Below, piece after piece: positions 44,703-54,614 of a stretch of DNA of 64,000 nucleotides. Each line of letters opens with the position of its first letter. Within the stretch, counting starts at the first letter, position 1. Position numbers and translations under genes: made by a program. The stretch lies in assembly GCF_003258835.1 (NCBI RefSeq), contig NZ_NPEV01000026.1:1-64000 (forward strand), read 5' to 3'. This DNA comes from Rhodobium orientis. GTDB taxonomy: Bacteria; Pseudomonadota; Alphaproteobacteria; Rhizobiales; Rhodobiaceae. Under the pieces are notes generated by a model. It did no database searches. It was not told the DNA's origin and saw only the letters and a program-made list of their open reading frames with translations.

Positions 44703-45284
44703 TCAAACGGCGTATTTGGCAAGCACGAAGCCGCCGACCAGCAAGACGATGAAAACGGTGAAAACAAGGCCGAGGCGGCGCTCGATGAAGGCGCGGATCG
44801 GCGGGCCGAGCCAGTAGAGGAGGCCGGCGACGACGAAGAACCGGAGGCCGCGCGCGACCACGCTGGCAAGGACGAAGACGGCGAGATTGAGCCCGGTGGC
44901 GCCGGACGCGATGGTGATCACCTTGAAGGGAAACGGCGTCACCCCGGCAATGAAGACGATCCACGGCCCCCAGGAATTGTACCGCGCGCTGAAGGCATCG
45001 AACTGATCGGCATAGCCGTAGAGATCGAGGATCGGCCGCGCCACCTCCTCAAAGAGCACCGCGCCGATGAGATAGCCGAGCAGCCCGCCGAGGACGGAGG
45101 CGATCGTACAGATCGTGGCGAACCACCACGCCTTCCGGCGCTCCGCCAGCACCATCGGGATCAGGAGGACGTCGGGCGGGATCGGAAAGATGGAGCTCTC
45201 CACGAAGGAGACGACGGCAAGCCCGCGCGGCGCCTGCGGCCCGGCGGCAAGGGAAAGCGTCCAGTCGTAGAGGCGTCGAAGCAT
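44703..45284 (-). CDS. YqaA/DedA-like membrane protein
   Basis: A 193-residue membrane protein of the SNARE-associated/DedA superfamily (YqaA group). It shows FVESSIFPIPPDVLLIPM, the GxxxG-rich GGLLGYLIGAVL helix and GVTPFPFKVITIASG. Relatives are flippases or transporters for undecaprenyl phosphate or lipids; the YqaA group itself is uncharacterised. Confidence 0.88.
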   Translation of the reverse strand: MLRRLYDWTLSLAAGPQAPRGLAVVSFVESSIFPIPPDVLLIPMVLAERRKAWWFATICTIASVLGGLLGYLIGAVLFEEVARPILDLYGYADQFDAFSARYNSWGPWIVFIAGVTPFPFKVITIASGATGLNLAVFVLASVVARGLRFFVVAGLLYWLGPPIRAFIERRLGLVFTVFIVLLVGGFVLAKYAV

Positions 45285-45579
45285 GCGGCTCCCTTACAGA
45301 GTTGCACCGGCCCTGTCGAGCCGGAAAGAGGGGATCGTCCAGGGATCGGATTTTTGCAGCAGGACGCTGCCAGCGGTCGTGGTCTTTCAGGAATGCATGG
45401 CTTTCGAAACCGGGGACCGGTTTTGGGGGGACGCCGCACGCACAAACGGGACTCTCAAGCCGCGCCGTGGACACCGGATCGGCCGCACGGTGGTTTGCAA
45501 CGATCCGCCCCACGGCTGTTGTTGACCGACGGCCCATTGTGGCTATGATCCACGCGCACTCGGCCTCAATTCGGCCCAG
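45285..45579. other. 295-bp gap without a gene; tRNA-Leu promoter at its end
   Basis: No coding sequence is supported here. The last 60 bases hold the tRNA-Leu promoter. Confidence 0.6.
45522..45549 (+). promoter_or_regulatory. Sigma-70 promoter of tRNA-Leu
   Basis: TTGACC and TATGAT are separated by 16 bases. Transcription would begin near 45556, about 24 bases before the mature tRNA. This is the best housekeeping promoter visible in the window. Confidence 0.75.
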
Positions 45580-45666
45580 GCCCCTGTGGCGGAACCGGTA
45601 GACGCGGCAGACTCAAAATCTGTTTCCAGAAATGGAGTGGGAGTTCGAGTCTCCCCGGGGGCACCA
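45580..45666 (+). tRNA. tRNA-Leu (anticodon CAA)
   Basis: An 87-base tRNA with a long variable arm (TTTCCAGAAATGGA), as leucine tRNAs have. Acceptor GCCCCTG, anticodon loop CTCAAAA, T loop TTCGAGT, encoded CCA. It reads UUG. Confidence 0.95.
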
Positions 45667-45670
45667 TTAT

Positions 45671-45720
45671 TTATGTCTCACGCGAATGCGCTTCGCGCAC
45701 CGCTCCGACGGGGCGGCGCA
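45671..45720 (-). repeat. Interspersed repeat containing CCCCGTCGGAG, copy 3
   Basis: The reverse complement begins TGCGCCGCCCCGTCGGAG and ends GTGAGACATAAA, like copy 1. Its end abuts the CCA of tRNA-Leu by a few bases. Confidence 0.55.
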
Positions 45721-45887
45721 TAAGCGCCGGCGGCCGGTCGGCCTTGCGAGCCTGGCGGGCTCGATCGTCCTTATTCCTCCTCAGTCGTCACCCCGGGCGG
45801 AGCGAAGCGGAGACCCGGGGCCTATTGTCCCTGTCCACGCGGAATGCCGTTCCCGACGGTCCGAAGGCATTGACAATCATAGAAAAC

Positions 45888-45923
45888 CGTCATTGCGAGC
45901 GCAGCGAAGCAATCCAGAAACGG
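45888..45923 (+). repeat. Half copy of the 100-bp inverted-repeat element
   Basis: The sequence CGTCATTGCGAGCGCAGCG followed by AAGCAATCCAG matches the right half of the element at 30934-31033 almost exactly; the left half is missing. Confidence 0.6.
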
Positions 45924-46066
45924 CGCACCCCAAACGACCAGAATACCGCCTGAAGACTGGCATTAGAAACCAGGTCTGCACTTCGCCTCGCCCGGCATGG
46001 CGGGTTATGGTCGACCCTACTCACCACCGTCGAGGATGCCGCAGGAGAAAGGCCCTGCTGCCACCC

Positions 46067-46804
46067 TCAACTCTCCACCACGATCTGCACCCTGTCGCCG
46101 GCGAAGCGGGCGCGGGCGAATTGGATCGGGTTTCCCTCCGCATCGATGTTGACGGCCTCCGAGACGAGGACGACGGCGCCCGGCGGCAGCGACAGGTGTT
46201 CCGCGTCGTCCGCACCGGCGACGCGCGCCGAGATCCGTGTCTCCAGGCGCGTGTAGTCGGCAATGCCGTGGCGCTCCAGTGCCTTGGTGATCGAGCCGGT
46301 TTCCGCATAGGCGGCGACGAGGCCGGGGAACCGTTCGGCCGGAAACCAGCTCGTCGCCCGGGTCAGCGGCACGCCGTCGACGGCGCTCAGCGTCTCCAGC
46401 CGGATGACCCGGGATCCGGGCGCAATACCGAGCTTTTCGGCAACGAGGATGTCAGCGCCCTCCTCGCTTGAGGCGACGAGCCGCCCGCCGGGCTGGCGCT
46501 TCTGGCGCGAGACGATCTCGGAGAACCGCGTCCGCCGGCCGATCGGATAGTCGATGGGCCGGGACGCGACGAAGGTGCCCCGGCCGCGGTCGGCCCTGAG
46601 GATGTTTTCCTCCGCAAGCGCGCCGATCGCCCGGCGCACCGTGTGCCGGTTGACCTTGAACCGGCCGGCGAGCTCGGCCTCGCTCGGCAGCCGCGCATTG
46701 TGCGGATAGACACCGGCCGCGATGTCGGCGCGCAGGCGCTCCGCGATCTGCCGCCACAGCGCCACCCCGGCGCCGCGGTCCATCTGGCCAAGCGTCTCGC
46801 TCAC
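46067..46804 (-). CDS. phnF: GntR-family regulator PhnF
   Basis: A 245-residue GntR/HutC-type repressor. The winged helix at residues 15-80 shows LPSEAELAGRFKVNRHTVRRAI; a UTRA ligand-binding domain fills the rest and ends ARARFAGDRVQIVVES. It is divergent from the phnG operon and most likely controls it. The GTG start with GGGGAG upstream is preferred over an ATG further up. Its probable operator is at 46954-46975. Confidence 0.9.
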   Translation of the reverse strand: MSETLGQMDRGAGVALWRQIAERLRADIAAGVYPHNARLPSEAELAGRFKVNRHTVRRAIGALAEENILRADRGRGTFVASRPIDYPIGRRTRFSEIVSRQKRQPGGRLVASSEEGADILVAEKLGIAPGSRVIRLETLSAVDGVPLTRATSWFPAERFPGLVAAYAETGSITKALERHGIADYTRLETRISARVAGADDAEHLSLPPGAVVLVSEAVNIDAEGNPIQFARARFAGDRVQIVVES

Positions 46805-47251
46805 ATTTTTCTCCCCACATCGGCGGCATCGCTGCAGCCGACTGTTTCCCATGCCTGCTCCGGCGCCGCACGGGAAACGGCGCCCGCCAAACGTCGGCTC
46901 CGCCAGTGTCATGCGCCTGTCATTGCACCCGCGTTATAAGGAATCGCAGATTATTTGTCTATACAACTAGACAAAAATGATCGGATCGGGTTAGGGAAGA
47001 AGGAACGGGCGGACGTCGGGGGACGAGTCGCAGGCTCGAAGAGGCCAAGACAGGCGGCGAATGGGGATCGGCGGCGCGATCCGCCGCGACAAAGGCAATT
47101 GCAGCCTGCACCGGGGCGCAAGGCATCAAGGCGGCCTCGGCAGATGCGGCACCGGGCGTCATGCAGGCCCTGCCCAGCGTTCCTCCGGTCGCAGGGTCGG
47201 CAGGCAATGCGACCGAGGGACTAAGACGACCCAAAGGGAGCGGTCAGCGAG
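46805..47251. other. 447-bp phnF-phnG regulatory gap
   Basis: No gene is supported. The stretch holds the PhnF-type operator at 46954-46975 and the divergent promoters. I see no Pho box here. Confidence 0.6.
46954..46975. promoter_or_regulatory. Probable PhnF operator
   Basis: A perfect inverted repeat, TTTGTCTA and TAGACAAA with a 6-base spacer, sits between the divergent phnF and phnG genes. HutC-type GntR regulators bind such sites. The TATACA at its centre could be a -10 element, so occupancy would block transcription. Confidence 0.75.
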
Positions 47252-47719
47252 ATGAGCGAACACCAGACCCTCGATCCGGAAACGGCGGCGCGAAAGCGCG
47301 CCATGGGCCTCTTCGCCGCCGCCGACCGCGGCGTGCTGGAAGCCGGCCTTGCCGGGATCGGCGAGCTACCCGACTGGCAGCTTTTGCGCGCGCCGGAGAT
47401 CGGCCTCGTCATGGTCCGCGGCCGCACCGGCGGCGGCGGCGCGCCGTTCAATCTCGGCGAGGTTGCCGTCACCCGCTGCGCCGTGACGCTCTCGCCCGAT
47501 ACGGTCGGCACCGCCTACATCATGGGCCGCGACAAGGAAAAGGCGCGACTCGCGGCCCTCTGCGATGCCCTCTGGCAGCGCGCCGAAACCCGCGACAAGG
47601 TCGAGGCCGATATCCTTGAGCCCATCGCCGAAACGCTTGCCGAAAACGACGAAAAAAACGCCGCGGAGACCGAGGCGACCCGCGTCGATTTCTTCACCAT
47701 GGTGCGAGGAGAGGACTGA
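47252..47719 (+). CDS. phnG: C-P lyase core subunit PhnG
   Basis: A 155-residue PhnG, part of the PhnGHIJ core that displaces adenine from ATP with a phosphonate. It shows LLRAPEIGLVMVRGRTGG and FNLGEVAVTRC. First gene of the phn operon; its TGA overlaps the phnH ATG. Confidence 0.95.
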   Translation: MSEHQTLDPETAARKRAMGLFAAADRGVLEAGLAGIGELPDWQLLRAPEIGLVMVRGRTGGGGAPFNLGEVAVTRCAVTLSPDTVGTAYIMGRDKEKARLAALCDALWQRAETRDKVEADILEPIAETLAENDEKNAAETEATRVDFFTMVRGED

Positions 47720-48321
47720 TGGCTGTTGCCGCAATCGCGCCGGGCTTTGCCGATCCGGTGTTCGACGCCCAGAAAGCGTTCCGCACGGTGATGGACGCCA
47801 TGGCCCATCCGGGCCGGGTCCACGAGCTTCAGACGGCACTCGCGCCGCCCGCCCCGCTCTCGCCCGTGGCCGCTGCCGTGCTCCTCACCCTTGCCGATTT
47901 CGAAACGACGCTCTGGCTCGGTGAGACGCTGACGAAGACGCCCGCCGTCGCCGACTGGCTGCGCTTCCACACCGGAACGGTGCTGACGGAGGATCCCGGC
48001 GAGGCAACCTTTGCCGCCATCGCCGACCCGATGCGCCTGCCACCGCTCGGGGCATTCGCGCAAGGCACCCTCGACTATCCGGACCGCTCGACGACCCTGA
48101 TCCTGCAGGTGGAAACCCTCGACCCGAGCGCTGGCCCGACACTGGAAGGCCCCGGCATCGACGGCACCGCGCGGCTCCTGCCGGCGCCGCTCGCCGAGAC
48201 CTTCTGGCTTGAGGCGCGGCGCAACGCCGATCTTTTTCCGCGCGGCGTCGATTTCCTGCTCGCCGCGCCCGGAAAGATCGCCGCGCTGCCCCGCTCCACC
48301 CGCATCGTCGAAGGAGACTGA
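47719..48321 (+). CDS. phnH: C-P lyase core subunit PhnH
   Basis: A 200-residue PhnH with GFADPVFDAQKAFRTVMDAM at the start. It is a structural part of the PhnGHIJ core and resembles PLP-enzyme folds without the cofactor lysine. The ATG shares its A with the phnG stop (TGATG), showing translational coupling. Confidence 0.95.
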   Translation: MAVAAIAPGFADPVFDAQKAFRTVMDAMAHPGRVHELQTALAPPAPLSPVAAAVLLTLADFETTLWLGETLTKTPAVADWLRFHTGTVLTEDPGEATFAAIADPMRLPPLGAFAQGTLDYPDRSTTLILQVETLDPSAGPTLEGPGIDGTARLLPAPLAETFWLEARRNADLFPRGVDFLLAAPGKIAALPRSTRIVEGD

Positions 48322-48325
48322 GCCC

Positions 48326-49444
48326 ATGTATGTCGCGGTCAAGGGCGGCGAAAAGGCCATCGCCAACGCCCATCGCCTGCTAGCCGACAAGCGGCGCGGC
48401 GCGCGTTCGGTGCCGGCGATGACGGTGGAGCAGATCGTCGAGCAGCTCGCGCTTGCGGTCGACCGGGTGATGGCCGAGGGCTCGCTCTACGACAAGGAAC
48501 TGGCGGCGCTCGCCATCAAGCAGGCGCGCGGTGACCTCATCGAGGCGATCTTCCTAGTCCGCGCGTTCCGCACCACCCTGCCCCGCTTCGGCCATTCCGA
48601 GCCGCTCGATACCGGCGAGATGCACATCCGCCGGCGCATCTCGGCGACCTTCAAGGACCTGCCGGGCGGTCAGCTCCTCGGCCCCACCTTCGACTACACC
48701 CACCGGCTGATCGATTTCGCGCTCGCAGCGGAAGGCGAGACACCCGAGCCCGTCCGGTCCGCGCCGCGCGGCGGTGCCGCCCCGCGCGTCACCGACCTCC
48801 TCAATGCCGAAGGGCTCTTGGAGGTCGACGAGGATGGCGACGGCAACGTCGGCGACCTGACCCGCGAGCCCATCGACTTTCCGGCCGGCCGCGACGTCCG
48901 CCTGCAGGCGCTTGCCCGCGGCGACGAGGGATTCCTCTTGGCCCTCGGCTATTCCACCCAGCGCGGCTACGCCCGCACCCACCCCTTTGCCGGCGAGATC
49001 CGCATGGGCGAGGTCGAGGTCGAGCTTTTCGTGGAAGAGCTGGGCTTTGCGGTCACGCTCGGCCGCCTCACCGTCACCGAATGCCAGATGATCACCCAGT
49101 TCACCGGCTCGGCCAAGGTGCCGCCCCAGTTCTCCCGCGGTTACGGCCTCACCTTCGGCCATTCGGAGCGCAAGTCGATGGCGATGGCCCTGGTCGACCG
49201 GGCGCTGCGCTTCGAGGAGTTCGGCGAGGAACTGACGGCCCCAGCCCAGGACCAGGAATTCGTCCTTTCCCATTCCGACAACGTCCAGGCGACCGGCTTC
49301 ACCGAACATCTGAAGCTGCCCCACTATGTGGACTTCCAGGCCGAACTGGAACTGATCCGCCGCATGCGCCGGGAGATCGCCGAGCGCGCCGAAAAGGCGG
49401 CGAACGACGCCGACGAGACCCGGGCAGAGGAGGCCGCCGAATGA
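48326..49444 (+). CDS. phnI: C-P lyase core subunit PhnI
   Basis: A 372-residue PhnI, the subunit that with PhnGHL attaches the phosphonate to ribose by displacing adenine. The YVAVKGGEKAIANAH start and GYSTQRGYARTHPFAGEIR are characteristic. The stop overlaps phnJ by ATGA. Confidence 0.96.
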   Translation: MYVAVKGGEKAIANAHRLLADKRRGARSVPAMTVEQIVEQLALAVDRVMAEGSLYDKELAALAIKQARGDLIEAIFLVRAFRTTLPRFGHSEPLDTGEMHIRRRISATFKDLPGGQLLGPTFDYTHRLIDFALAAEGETPEPVRSAPRGGAAPRVTDLLNAEGLLEVDEDGDGNVGDLTREPIDFPAGRDVRLQALARGDEGFLLALGYSTQRGYARTHPFAGEIRMGEVEVELFVEELGFAVTLGRLTVTECQMITQFTGSAKVPPQFSRGYGLTFGHSERKSMAMALVDRALRFEEFGEELTAPAQDQEFVLSHSDNVQATGFTEHLKLPHYVDFQAELELIRRMRREIAERAEKAANDADETRAEEAAE

Positions 49445-50352
49445 CTGCCACTTCTGAAACCTGGTCCTACAACTTCGCCTATCTCGACGAGCAGACCAAG
49501 CGGATGATCCGCCGGGCGATCCTGAAGGCCATCGCCATTCCCGGCTACCAGGTGCCGTTCGCCAGCCGTGAGATGCCGATGCCCTATGGCTGGGGCACAG
49601 GCGGCGTGCAGGTCACCGCCTCGATCCTCGGCCCGGACGACGTCCTGAAGGTCATCGACCAGGGCTCCGACGACACCACCAACGCCGTCGCCATCCGCGG
49701 CTTTTTCGAAAAGACCGCGGGCGTCGCAACGACCACGGCGACGGAGGAGGCGAGTGTCATCCAGACCCGCCACCGCATCCCGGAAACGCCGCTCTCTGAG
49801 ACCCAGGTGCTGGTCTACCAGGTGCCGATTCCCGAGCCGATGCGCTACCTGGAGCCGCGCGAGGCCGAAACCCGCAAGATGCATGCGCTGCAGGAATACG
49901 GCCTGATGCACGTCAAGCTCTACGAGGACATCGCACGGCATGGCCACATCGCCACCACCTACGCCTATCCGGTGAAGGTCTCCGGCCGCTACGTCATGGA
50001 CCCCTCGCCGACGCCGAAATTCGACAATCCGAAGATGGACAATTCGCCGGCCCTGCAGCTCTTCGGCGCCGGCCGCGAAAAGCGCATCTATGCAGTCCCG
50101 CCCTTCACACAGGTGACCAGCCTCGACTTCGAGGACCATCCGTTCGCCGTCCAGACATTCGAGGAGCCCTGCGCGCTCTGCGCCGCCGAGGGCGTCTTCC
50201 TCGACGAGGTCGTGCTCGACGATCGTGGCGGGCGGATGTTCGTCTGTTCCGACACCAACCATTGCGAGGAGCGCCGCGCCGCCGGCCACCGCGGCAGGCT
50301 TTCCGGCGATCCGACGAAGACCGAAGACGCGTCGCAAGGAGAGCGGCCATGA
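49441..50352 (+). CDS. phnJ: C-P lyase radical-SAM subunit PhnJ
   Basis: A 303-residue PhnJ, the radical SAM enzyme that cleaves the C-P bond of 5-phosphoribosyl 1-phosphonate. The cluster cysteines lie in CALC and, after about 21 residues, in CSDTNHC, the family's unusual arrangement. ATGA overlaps join it to phnI and phnK. Confidence 0.97.
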   Translation: MTATSETWSYNFAYLDEQTKRMIRRAILKAIAIPGYQVPFASREMPMPYGWGTGGVQVTASILGPDDVLKVIDQGSDDTTNAVAIRGFFEKTAGVATTTATEEASVIQTRHRIPETPLSETQVLVYQVPIPEPMRYLEPREAETRKMHALQEYGLMHVKLYEDIARHGHIATTYAYPVKVSGRYVMDPSPTPKFDNPKMDNSPALQLFGAGREKRIYAVPPFTQVTSLDFEDHPFAVQTFEEPCALCAAEGVFLDEVVLDDRGGRMFVCSDTNHCEERRAAGHRGRLSGDPTKTEDASQGERP

Positions 50353-51143
50353 ATCTCCCGGTCTTCGATGATGGCGCGCCGCTCCTGCGCGCCTCCGGCG
50401 TCACCCGCTACTACGGCACCCGCATCGGCTGCACCGATGTGTCCTTCGAGCTCTGGCCTGGCGAGGTGCTCGCGGTCGTCGGCGAATCCGGCTCCGGCAA
50501 GACGACGCTGCTGAATTGTCTCTCCACCCGGCTGGTGCCGACGTCCGGCGTCGTCGAATACCGCATGCGCGACGGTGCCATGCGCGACCTTTTTCAGCTC
50601 AACGAGGCCGAACGGCGCCTTTTGATGCGCACCGACTGGGGCTTCGTCCACCAGAACCCGGCCGATGGCTTGCGCATGACCGTCTCGGCCGGCGCCAATG
50701 TCGGCGAGCGGCTGATGGCCGTCGGCGCCCGCAACTACGGCGCCATTCGCGGTGAGGCGGAAAGCTGGCTCGACAAGGTGGAGATCGACACCGGCCGCAT
50801 CGACGACGACCCGCGCGGCTTTTCCGGCGGCATGCGCCAGCGCCTGCAGATCGCCCGCAACCTCGTCACCGGCCCGCGCCTTATCTTCATGGACGAGCCG
50901 ACGGGCGGCCTCGATGTGTCGGTCCAGGCGCGGCTCCTCGATCTGTTGCGCCAGCTCGTCGGCGAGTTCGGGCTGTCGGCCGTCGTCGTCACCCACGACC
51001 TTGCCGTCGCCAGGCTGCTCTCCCACCGGATGATCGTCATGCGCGGCGGCAACGTCATCGAGACCGGCCTCACCGACCAGGTGCTCGACGATCCGCGCGC
51101 GCCCTACACCCAGCTCCTCGTCTCCTCGATCCTGCAGGTCTGA
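50349..51143 (+). CDS. phnK: C-P lyase ABC-type ATPase PhnK
   Basis: A 264-residue ABC ATPase with Walker [10 protein letters not shown], signature [10 protein letters not shown] and Walker B FMDEP. PhnK has no transporter partner; its dimer binds the PhnGHIJ core and couples ATP use to catalysis. Confidence 0.95.
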   Translation: MNLPVFDDGAPLLRASGVTRYYGTRIGCTDVSFELWPGEVLAVVGESGSGKTTLLNCLSTRLVPTSGVVEYRMRDGAMRDLFQLNEAERRLLMRTDWGFVHQNPADGLRMTVSAGANVGERLMAVGARNYGAIRGEAESWLDKVEIDTGRIDDDPRGFSGGMRQRLQIARNLVTGPRLIFMDEPTGGLDVSVQARLLDLLRQLVGEFGLSAVVVTHDLAVARLLSHRMIVMRGGNVIETGLTDQVLDDPRAPYTQLLVSSILQV

Positions 51144-51146
51144 CCC

Positions 51147-51851
51147 ATGCCGACCCGCCTCTGCCTCAACGGCGTTTCCAAGAACTTCGTCATGCATCTC
51201 CAGGGCGGCGCGGTGCTGCCGGTCGTCGCCGAGGTCGAGCTTGCCGTTGCCGCCGGCGAATGCGTGGTGCTGGGCGGGCGCTCCGGCATCGGCAAGAGCT
51301 CGGTCCTGAAGATGATCTACGGCAACTATCGCTGCGAGGAGGGCCAGATCCTGATCACCGACGGCGACCGGATCGTCAACGTGGCAACGGCCAGCCCGCG
51401 CGAGATCCTGGCCCTCAGGAAAGAAACCATCGGCTATGTGAGCCAGTTCCTGCGCGCCATCCCGCGTGTCTCGGCCCGCGACATCGTCGCCGAGCCGCTG
51501 ATCGAGCGCGGCGTGGAGCGGGACGACGCGGTCTCAAGGGCCGAAGACATGCTTGCCCGCCTCAACGTTCCGGAGAAACTCTGGGGCCTGCCGCCGGCGA
51601 CCTTTTCCGGCGGCGAGCAGCAGCGGGTGAACATCGCCCGCGGCTTCATCGCCGACTTCCCGATCCTGCTTCTCGACGAACCCACCGCCTCGCTCGACGC
51701 CGCCAACCGCGCCGTGGTCGTCGACCTGGTGAAGGAAAAAAAGGCGTCGGGCGCTGCCCTCCTCGGCATCCTCCACGACGCCGACGTGCGGGAGCGCATC
51801 GCCGACCGAGTGATCGACATGGAAGCCTTTGCCGCGGAGAAAGCCGCATGA
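51147..51851 (+). CDS. phnL: C-P lyase ABC-type ATPase PhnL
   Basis: A 234-residue ABC ATPase with Walker [10 protein letters not shown], signature [10 protein letters not shown] and Walker B LLLDEP. It works with PhnK on the C-P lyase core and is needed with PhnGHI for ribosyl transfer in vitro. It overlaps the acyltransferase gene by four bases. Confidence 0.95.
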   Translation: MPTRLCLNGVSKNFVMHLQGGAVLPVVAEVELAVAAGECVVLGGRSGIGKSSVLKMIYGNYRCEEGQILITDGDRIVNVATASPREILALRKETIGYVSQFLRAIPRVSARDIVAEPLIERGVERDDAVSRAEDMLARLNVPEKLWGLPPATFSGGEQQRVNIARGFIADFPILLLDEPTASLDAANRAVVVDLVKEKKASGAALLGILHDADVRERIADRVIDMEAFAAEKAA

Positions 51852-52480
51852 ACGAGCACGTCGCACCGACCCGCCTGTCGCTCGCCCCGCTGATCGCTCC
51901 GGACGCGGAAATCATCGACGCGGACATCGGCCGCTACACCGAGATCGGCGCCCGCACCCGCATCGTCCATTCCAGCTTCGGCGACTACAGCTACATCATG
52001 GAGAGCGGCGACGTCCTTTATGCGGACATCGGCAAGTTCTGCTCCATCGCCTCCTTCGTCCGCCTCAACGCGCCGAACCACCCGACCTGGCGCGCCGCCC
52101 AGCACCACTTCACCTACCGGTCCAACGAATATTGGCCCGACAAGGACGTCGATGCCGAAATCTACGACTGGCGCCGCAGCCGCGCCGTCACCGTCGGCAA
52201 CGACGTCTGGATCGGCCATGGCGCCACGGTGCTTTCCAAGGTGACGGTCGGCGACGGCGCGGTCATCGGCTCCGGCGCCGTCGTCACCAGGGATGTTCCG
52301 CCCTACGCCATCGTCGGCGGAGTGCCGGCCAAACCGATCGGCGAACGGTTTCCGCCGGCCATTGCAGAGCGGCTGATGGCGCTTGCCTGGTGGAACTGGG
52401 ACCACGACCGGCTCGGCGACGCGCTCGATGATTTTCGGCACCTGTCGATTGAGGAATTCCTTGAAAAATATGACAGCTAA
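51848..52480 (+). CDS. Hexapeptide-repeat acyltransferase of phn operons
   Basis: A 210-residue left-handed beta-helix protein. Hexapeptide repeats ([18 protein letters not shown], then [28 protein letters not shown]) resemble chloramphenicol acetyltransferase-like enzymes. This family is tied to C-P lyase operons in alphaproteobacteria and may acetylate aminophosphonates, as PhnO does. The substrate is inferred from context. Confidence 0.88.
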   Translation: MNEHVAPTRLSLAPLIAPDAEIIDADIGRYTEIGARTRIVHSSFGDYSYIMESGDVLYADIGKFCSIASFVRLNAPNHPTWRAAQHHFTYRSNEYWPDKDVDAEIYDWRRSRAVTVGNDVWIGHGATVLSKVTVGDGAVIGSGAVVTRDVPPYAIVGGVPAKPIGERFPPAIAERLMALAWWNWDHDRLGDALDDFRHLSIEEFLEKYDS

Positions 52481-52482
52481 TT

Positions 52483-52498
52483 AACCCGAGGACGGGTT
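52483..52498 (+). terminator. Weak hairpin after the acyltransferase gene
   Basis: AACCCG pairs with CGGGTT around AGGA, followed by GATTTCATT. It could attenuate transcription into phnC, which has its own Pho box. Confidence 0.35.
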
Positions 52499-52530
52499 GA
52501 TTTCATTCGGTAATTTCCGGCGACCGCGTG

Positions 52531-52570
52531 CTGTCGCCGAAACGTCACAAAACCTCAATTGGCGTGTCAT
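52531..52570 (+). promoter_or_regulatory. Pho box (four 11-bp-spaced PhoB half sites) before phnC
   Basis: Four seven-base units occur at exact 11-base intervals: CTGTCGC, ACGTCAC, CCTCAAT and GTGTCAT, separated by CGAA, AAAA and TGGC. The AT-rich 4-base spacers and TCA cores fit PhoB sites. It lies 48 bases before the phnC GTG and implies induction of the transporter by phosphate starvation. Confidence 0.7.
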
Positions 52571-52617
52571 CGAGTTTCGCTAGGCAATCCCCGAACAAGA
52601 TTTGTGAGGGGCCCTTC

Positions 52618-53463
52618 GTGACTGCCATTTCGGTCGAAAACCTGTCCAAGACCTTTCGCCGCAAACCGGCCCTCAAGAACGTTTCCCTTGAAATTTCCAG
52701 CGGCGAGATGGTGGCGCTGATCGGCGCCTCCGGCTCCGGCAAGTCGACCCTCATCCGCCACATCGCGGGCCTTGAGCGCGGCGACGGCGAGAGCGGCGCC
52801 ATCACCGTCGGCGAGCACCTCGTCCAGAATAGCGGCAAGCTCACCCGCAACGCCAAGGCGATCCGCCGCGAGGTCGGCGTCATCTTCCAGCAGTTCAACC
52901 TCGTCGACCGGCTCTCGGTGATGAGCAACGTGCTGGTCGGCCTCCTCGGCAACATGCCGTCCTGGCGCGGCACGCTCGGCCTCTTCACCCGGTCGGAAAA
53001 GCTCACCGCCATGCGCGCCCTGCACCGGGTCGGCATCCCGGAGACCGCCCTGCAGCGCGCCTCGACCCTGTCCGGCGGCCAGCAGCAGCGCGCCGCCATC
53101 GCCCGCGGCCTCGTTCAGGGCGCCAGCGTCATGCTTGCCGACGAGCCGATCGCCTCGCTCGATCCGGCCTCGGCCAAGCGCGTCATGCAGACCCTTTCCT
53201 CCATCAACCGGGCCGACGGCATGACCGTCATCGTCTCCCTGCACCAGGTCGAATATGCGCGCCATTTCTGCCAGCGCACGGTGGCCCTGAGGGACGGCGA
53301 AGTCGCCTTCGACGGTGCCTCCACGGCGCTCACCAACGACTTTCTGCGCGAGATCTATGGCGAGGCCAGCGAGGAACTCGTGCTCCCCGACGCTCCGGTT
53401 ACGACCACGGACGAAGACGATGAGGAATCGGTGTCCCTGGTCCCGGCATTTGCCGGTGCGTAA
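52618..53463 (+). CDS. phnC: Phosphonate ABC transporter ATPase PhnC
   Basis: A 281-residue ABC ATPase: Walker [10 protein letters not shown], signature [10 protein letters not shown], Walker B LADEP, switch His in [11 protein letters not shown] start with GAGGGG upstream. The C-terminus is extended by an acidic tail (TTDEDDEES). Confidence 0.94.
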   Translation: MTAISVENLSKTFRRKPALKNVSLEISSGEMVALIGASGSGKSTLIRHIAGLERGDGESGAITVGEHLVQNSGKLTRNAKAIRREVGVIFQQFNLVDRLSVMSNVLVGLLGNMPSWRGTLGLFTRSEKLTAMRALHRVGIPETALQRASTLSGGQQQRAAIARGLVQGASVMLADEPIASLDPASAKRVMQTLSSINRADGMTVIVSLHQVEYARHFCQRTVALRDGEVAFDGASTALTNDFLREIYGEASEELVLPDAPVTTTDEDDEESVSLVPAFAGA

Positions 53464-53506
53464 CCGTCACGGAATGACGGACATCAACCCCAACAGGAGG
53501 CTTCTC

Positions 53507-54505
53507 ATGAACGCTGTCGTCAAGGGAATTGCGGCGCTCGCCGTATCGGCGACCCTGATCGGCTCGGCCGCCGCCGAGACCAAGGAACTCAACTTCGGCA
53601 TCATCTCCACGGAATCGACCCAGAACCTGAAGTCCACCTGGGTGCCCTTCCTGGAGGCCATGGAAGACGCCGTCGGCATGAAGGTGAAGCCGTTCTTCGC
53701 CTCCGACTATGCCGGCGTCATCGAGGGCATGCGCTTCGACAAGGTCGACGTTGCCTGGTTCGGCAACAAGTCGGCCATGGAAGCCGTCGACCGCTCCGGC
53801 GGCGAGGTCTTCGCCCAGACCGTCGATGGCGATGGCAATCCGGGCTATTGGTCGCTGATCCTCGTCCACAAGGACGCCCCGTTCAACAAGCTGGAAGACA
53901 TCCTGAAGTGCGACGGCTCGCTGAACTTCGGCATCGGCGATCCGAACTCCACCTCCGGCTTCCTGGTCCCGACCACCTTCATCTTTGCCAAGAACGGCAT
54001 CGACCCGAAGAAGTGCTTCAAGACCGTGCGCAACGCCAACCATGAGACCAACGCTCTGGCCGTTGCCAACCAGCAGGTCGACGCCGCCACCAACAACACG
54101 GAAAACCTGCGTCGTCTGGAGACCACCAATCCGGAAGCCCGCGCCAACATCAAGGTGCTCTGGAAGTCGCCGCTGATCCCGTCCGATCCGCTGGTCTGGC
54201 GCAAGGACCTCGACGAGACGGCCAAGGACAAGGTCTACAAGTTCATCATGAGCTACGGCCGCATCGGCACCCCGGAAGAGGTCGCCGCCGCCCGCAAGGT
54301 GCTCGCCGGCCTGGAATGGGCGCCGTTCAAGCCGTCCTCCGACGCCCAGCTCTACCCGATCCGCGTCCTCGCCGTCTCCAAGGACATGGCCAAGATCGAG
54401 AACGACGACAAGCTGTCGGCCGACGAGAAGAAGGCCAAGCTCACCGAGCTCGCCGCCGAGAAGAAGAAGTGGGAAGACCTGATGGCCGAAGTGCCGCAGA
54501 TGTAA
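53507..54505 (+). CDS. phnD: Phosphonate-binding periplasmic protein PhnD
   Basis: A 332-residue solute-binding protein with a signal peptide ending [15 protein letters not shown] and [23 protein letters not shown] match the phosphonate-contact regions of PhnD. A Lys/Glu-rich helix forms the C-terminus. AGGAGG before the ATG. Confidence 0.95.
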   Translation: MNAVVKGIAALAVSATLIGSAAAETKELNFGIISTESTQNLKSTWVPFLEAMEDAVGMKVKPFFASDYAGVIEGMRFDKVDVAWFGNKSAMEAVDRSGGEVFAQTVDGDGNPGYWSLILVHKDAPFNKLEDILKCDGSLNFGIGDPNSTSGFLVPTTFIFAKNGIDPKKCFKTVRNANHETNALAVANQQVDAATNNTENLRRLETTNPEARANIKVLWKSPLIPSDPLVWRKDLDETAKDKVYKFIMSYGRIGTPEEVAAARKVLAGLEWAPFKPSSDAQLYPIRVLAVSKDMAKIENDDKLSADEKKAKLTELAAEKKKWEDLMAEVPQM

Positions 54506-54614
54506 GGGTCACCCCCAAGGATCCTGCGGCGCCGGGCCCGTCCCGGCGCCGTTCCCGTTTCCGGTCCGCACACCTCCACCTGCCACGGACACCCCCTTGC
54601 CGACGGTACTCCCC

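Larger units (their letters stand above)
45667..46066. other. 400-bp gap with repeats only
   Basis: It contains copy 3 of the CCCCGTCGGAG element, a CCCCGGG hairpin near 45793-45820 and a half copy of the 100-bp element. No gene is supported. Confidence 0.65.

Noticed and set aside
45793-45820. The CCCCGGG...CCCGGGG hairpin as a tRNA-Leu terminator
   Set aside because: It is about 130 bases past the tRNA and has no T run; it is better seen as part of the repeat-rich gap.
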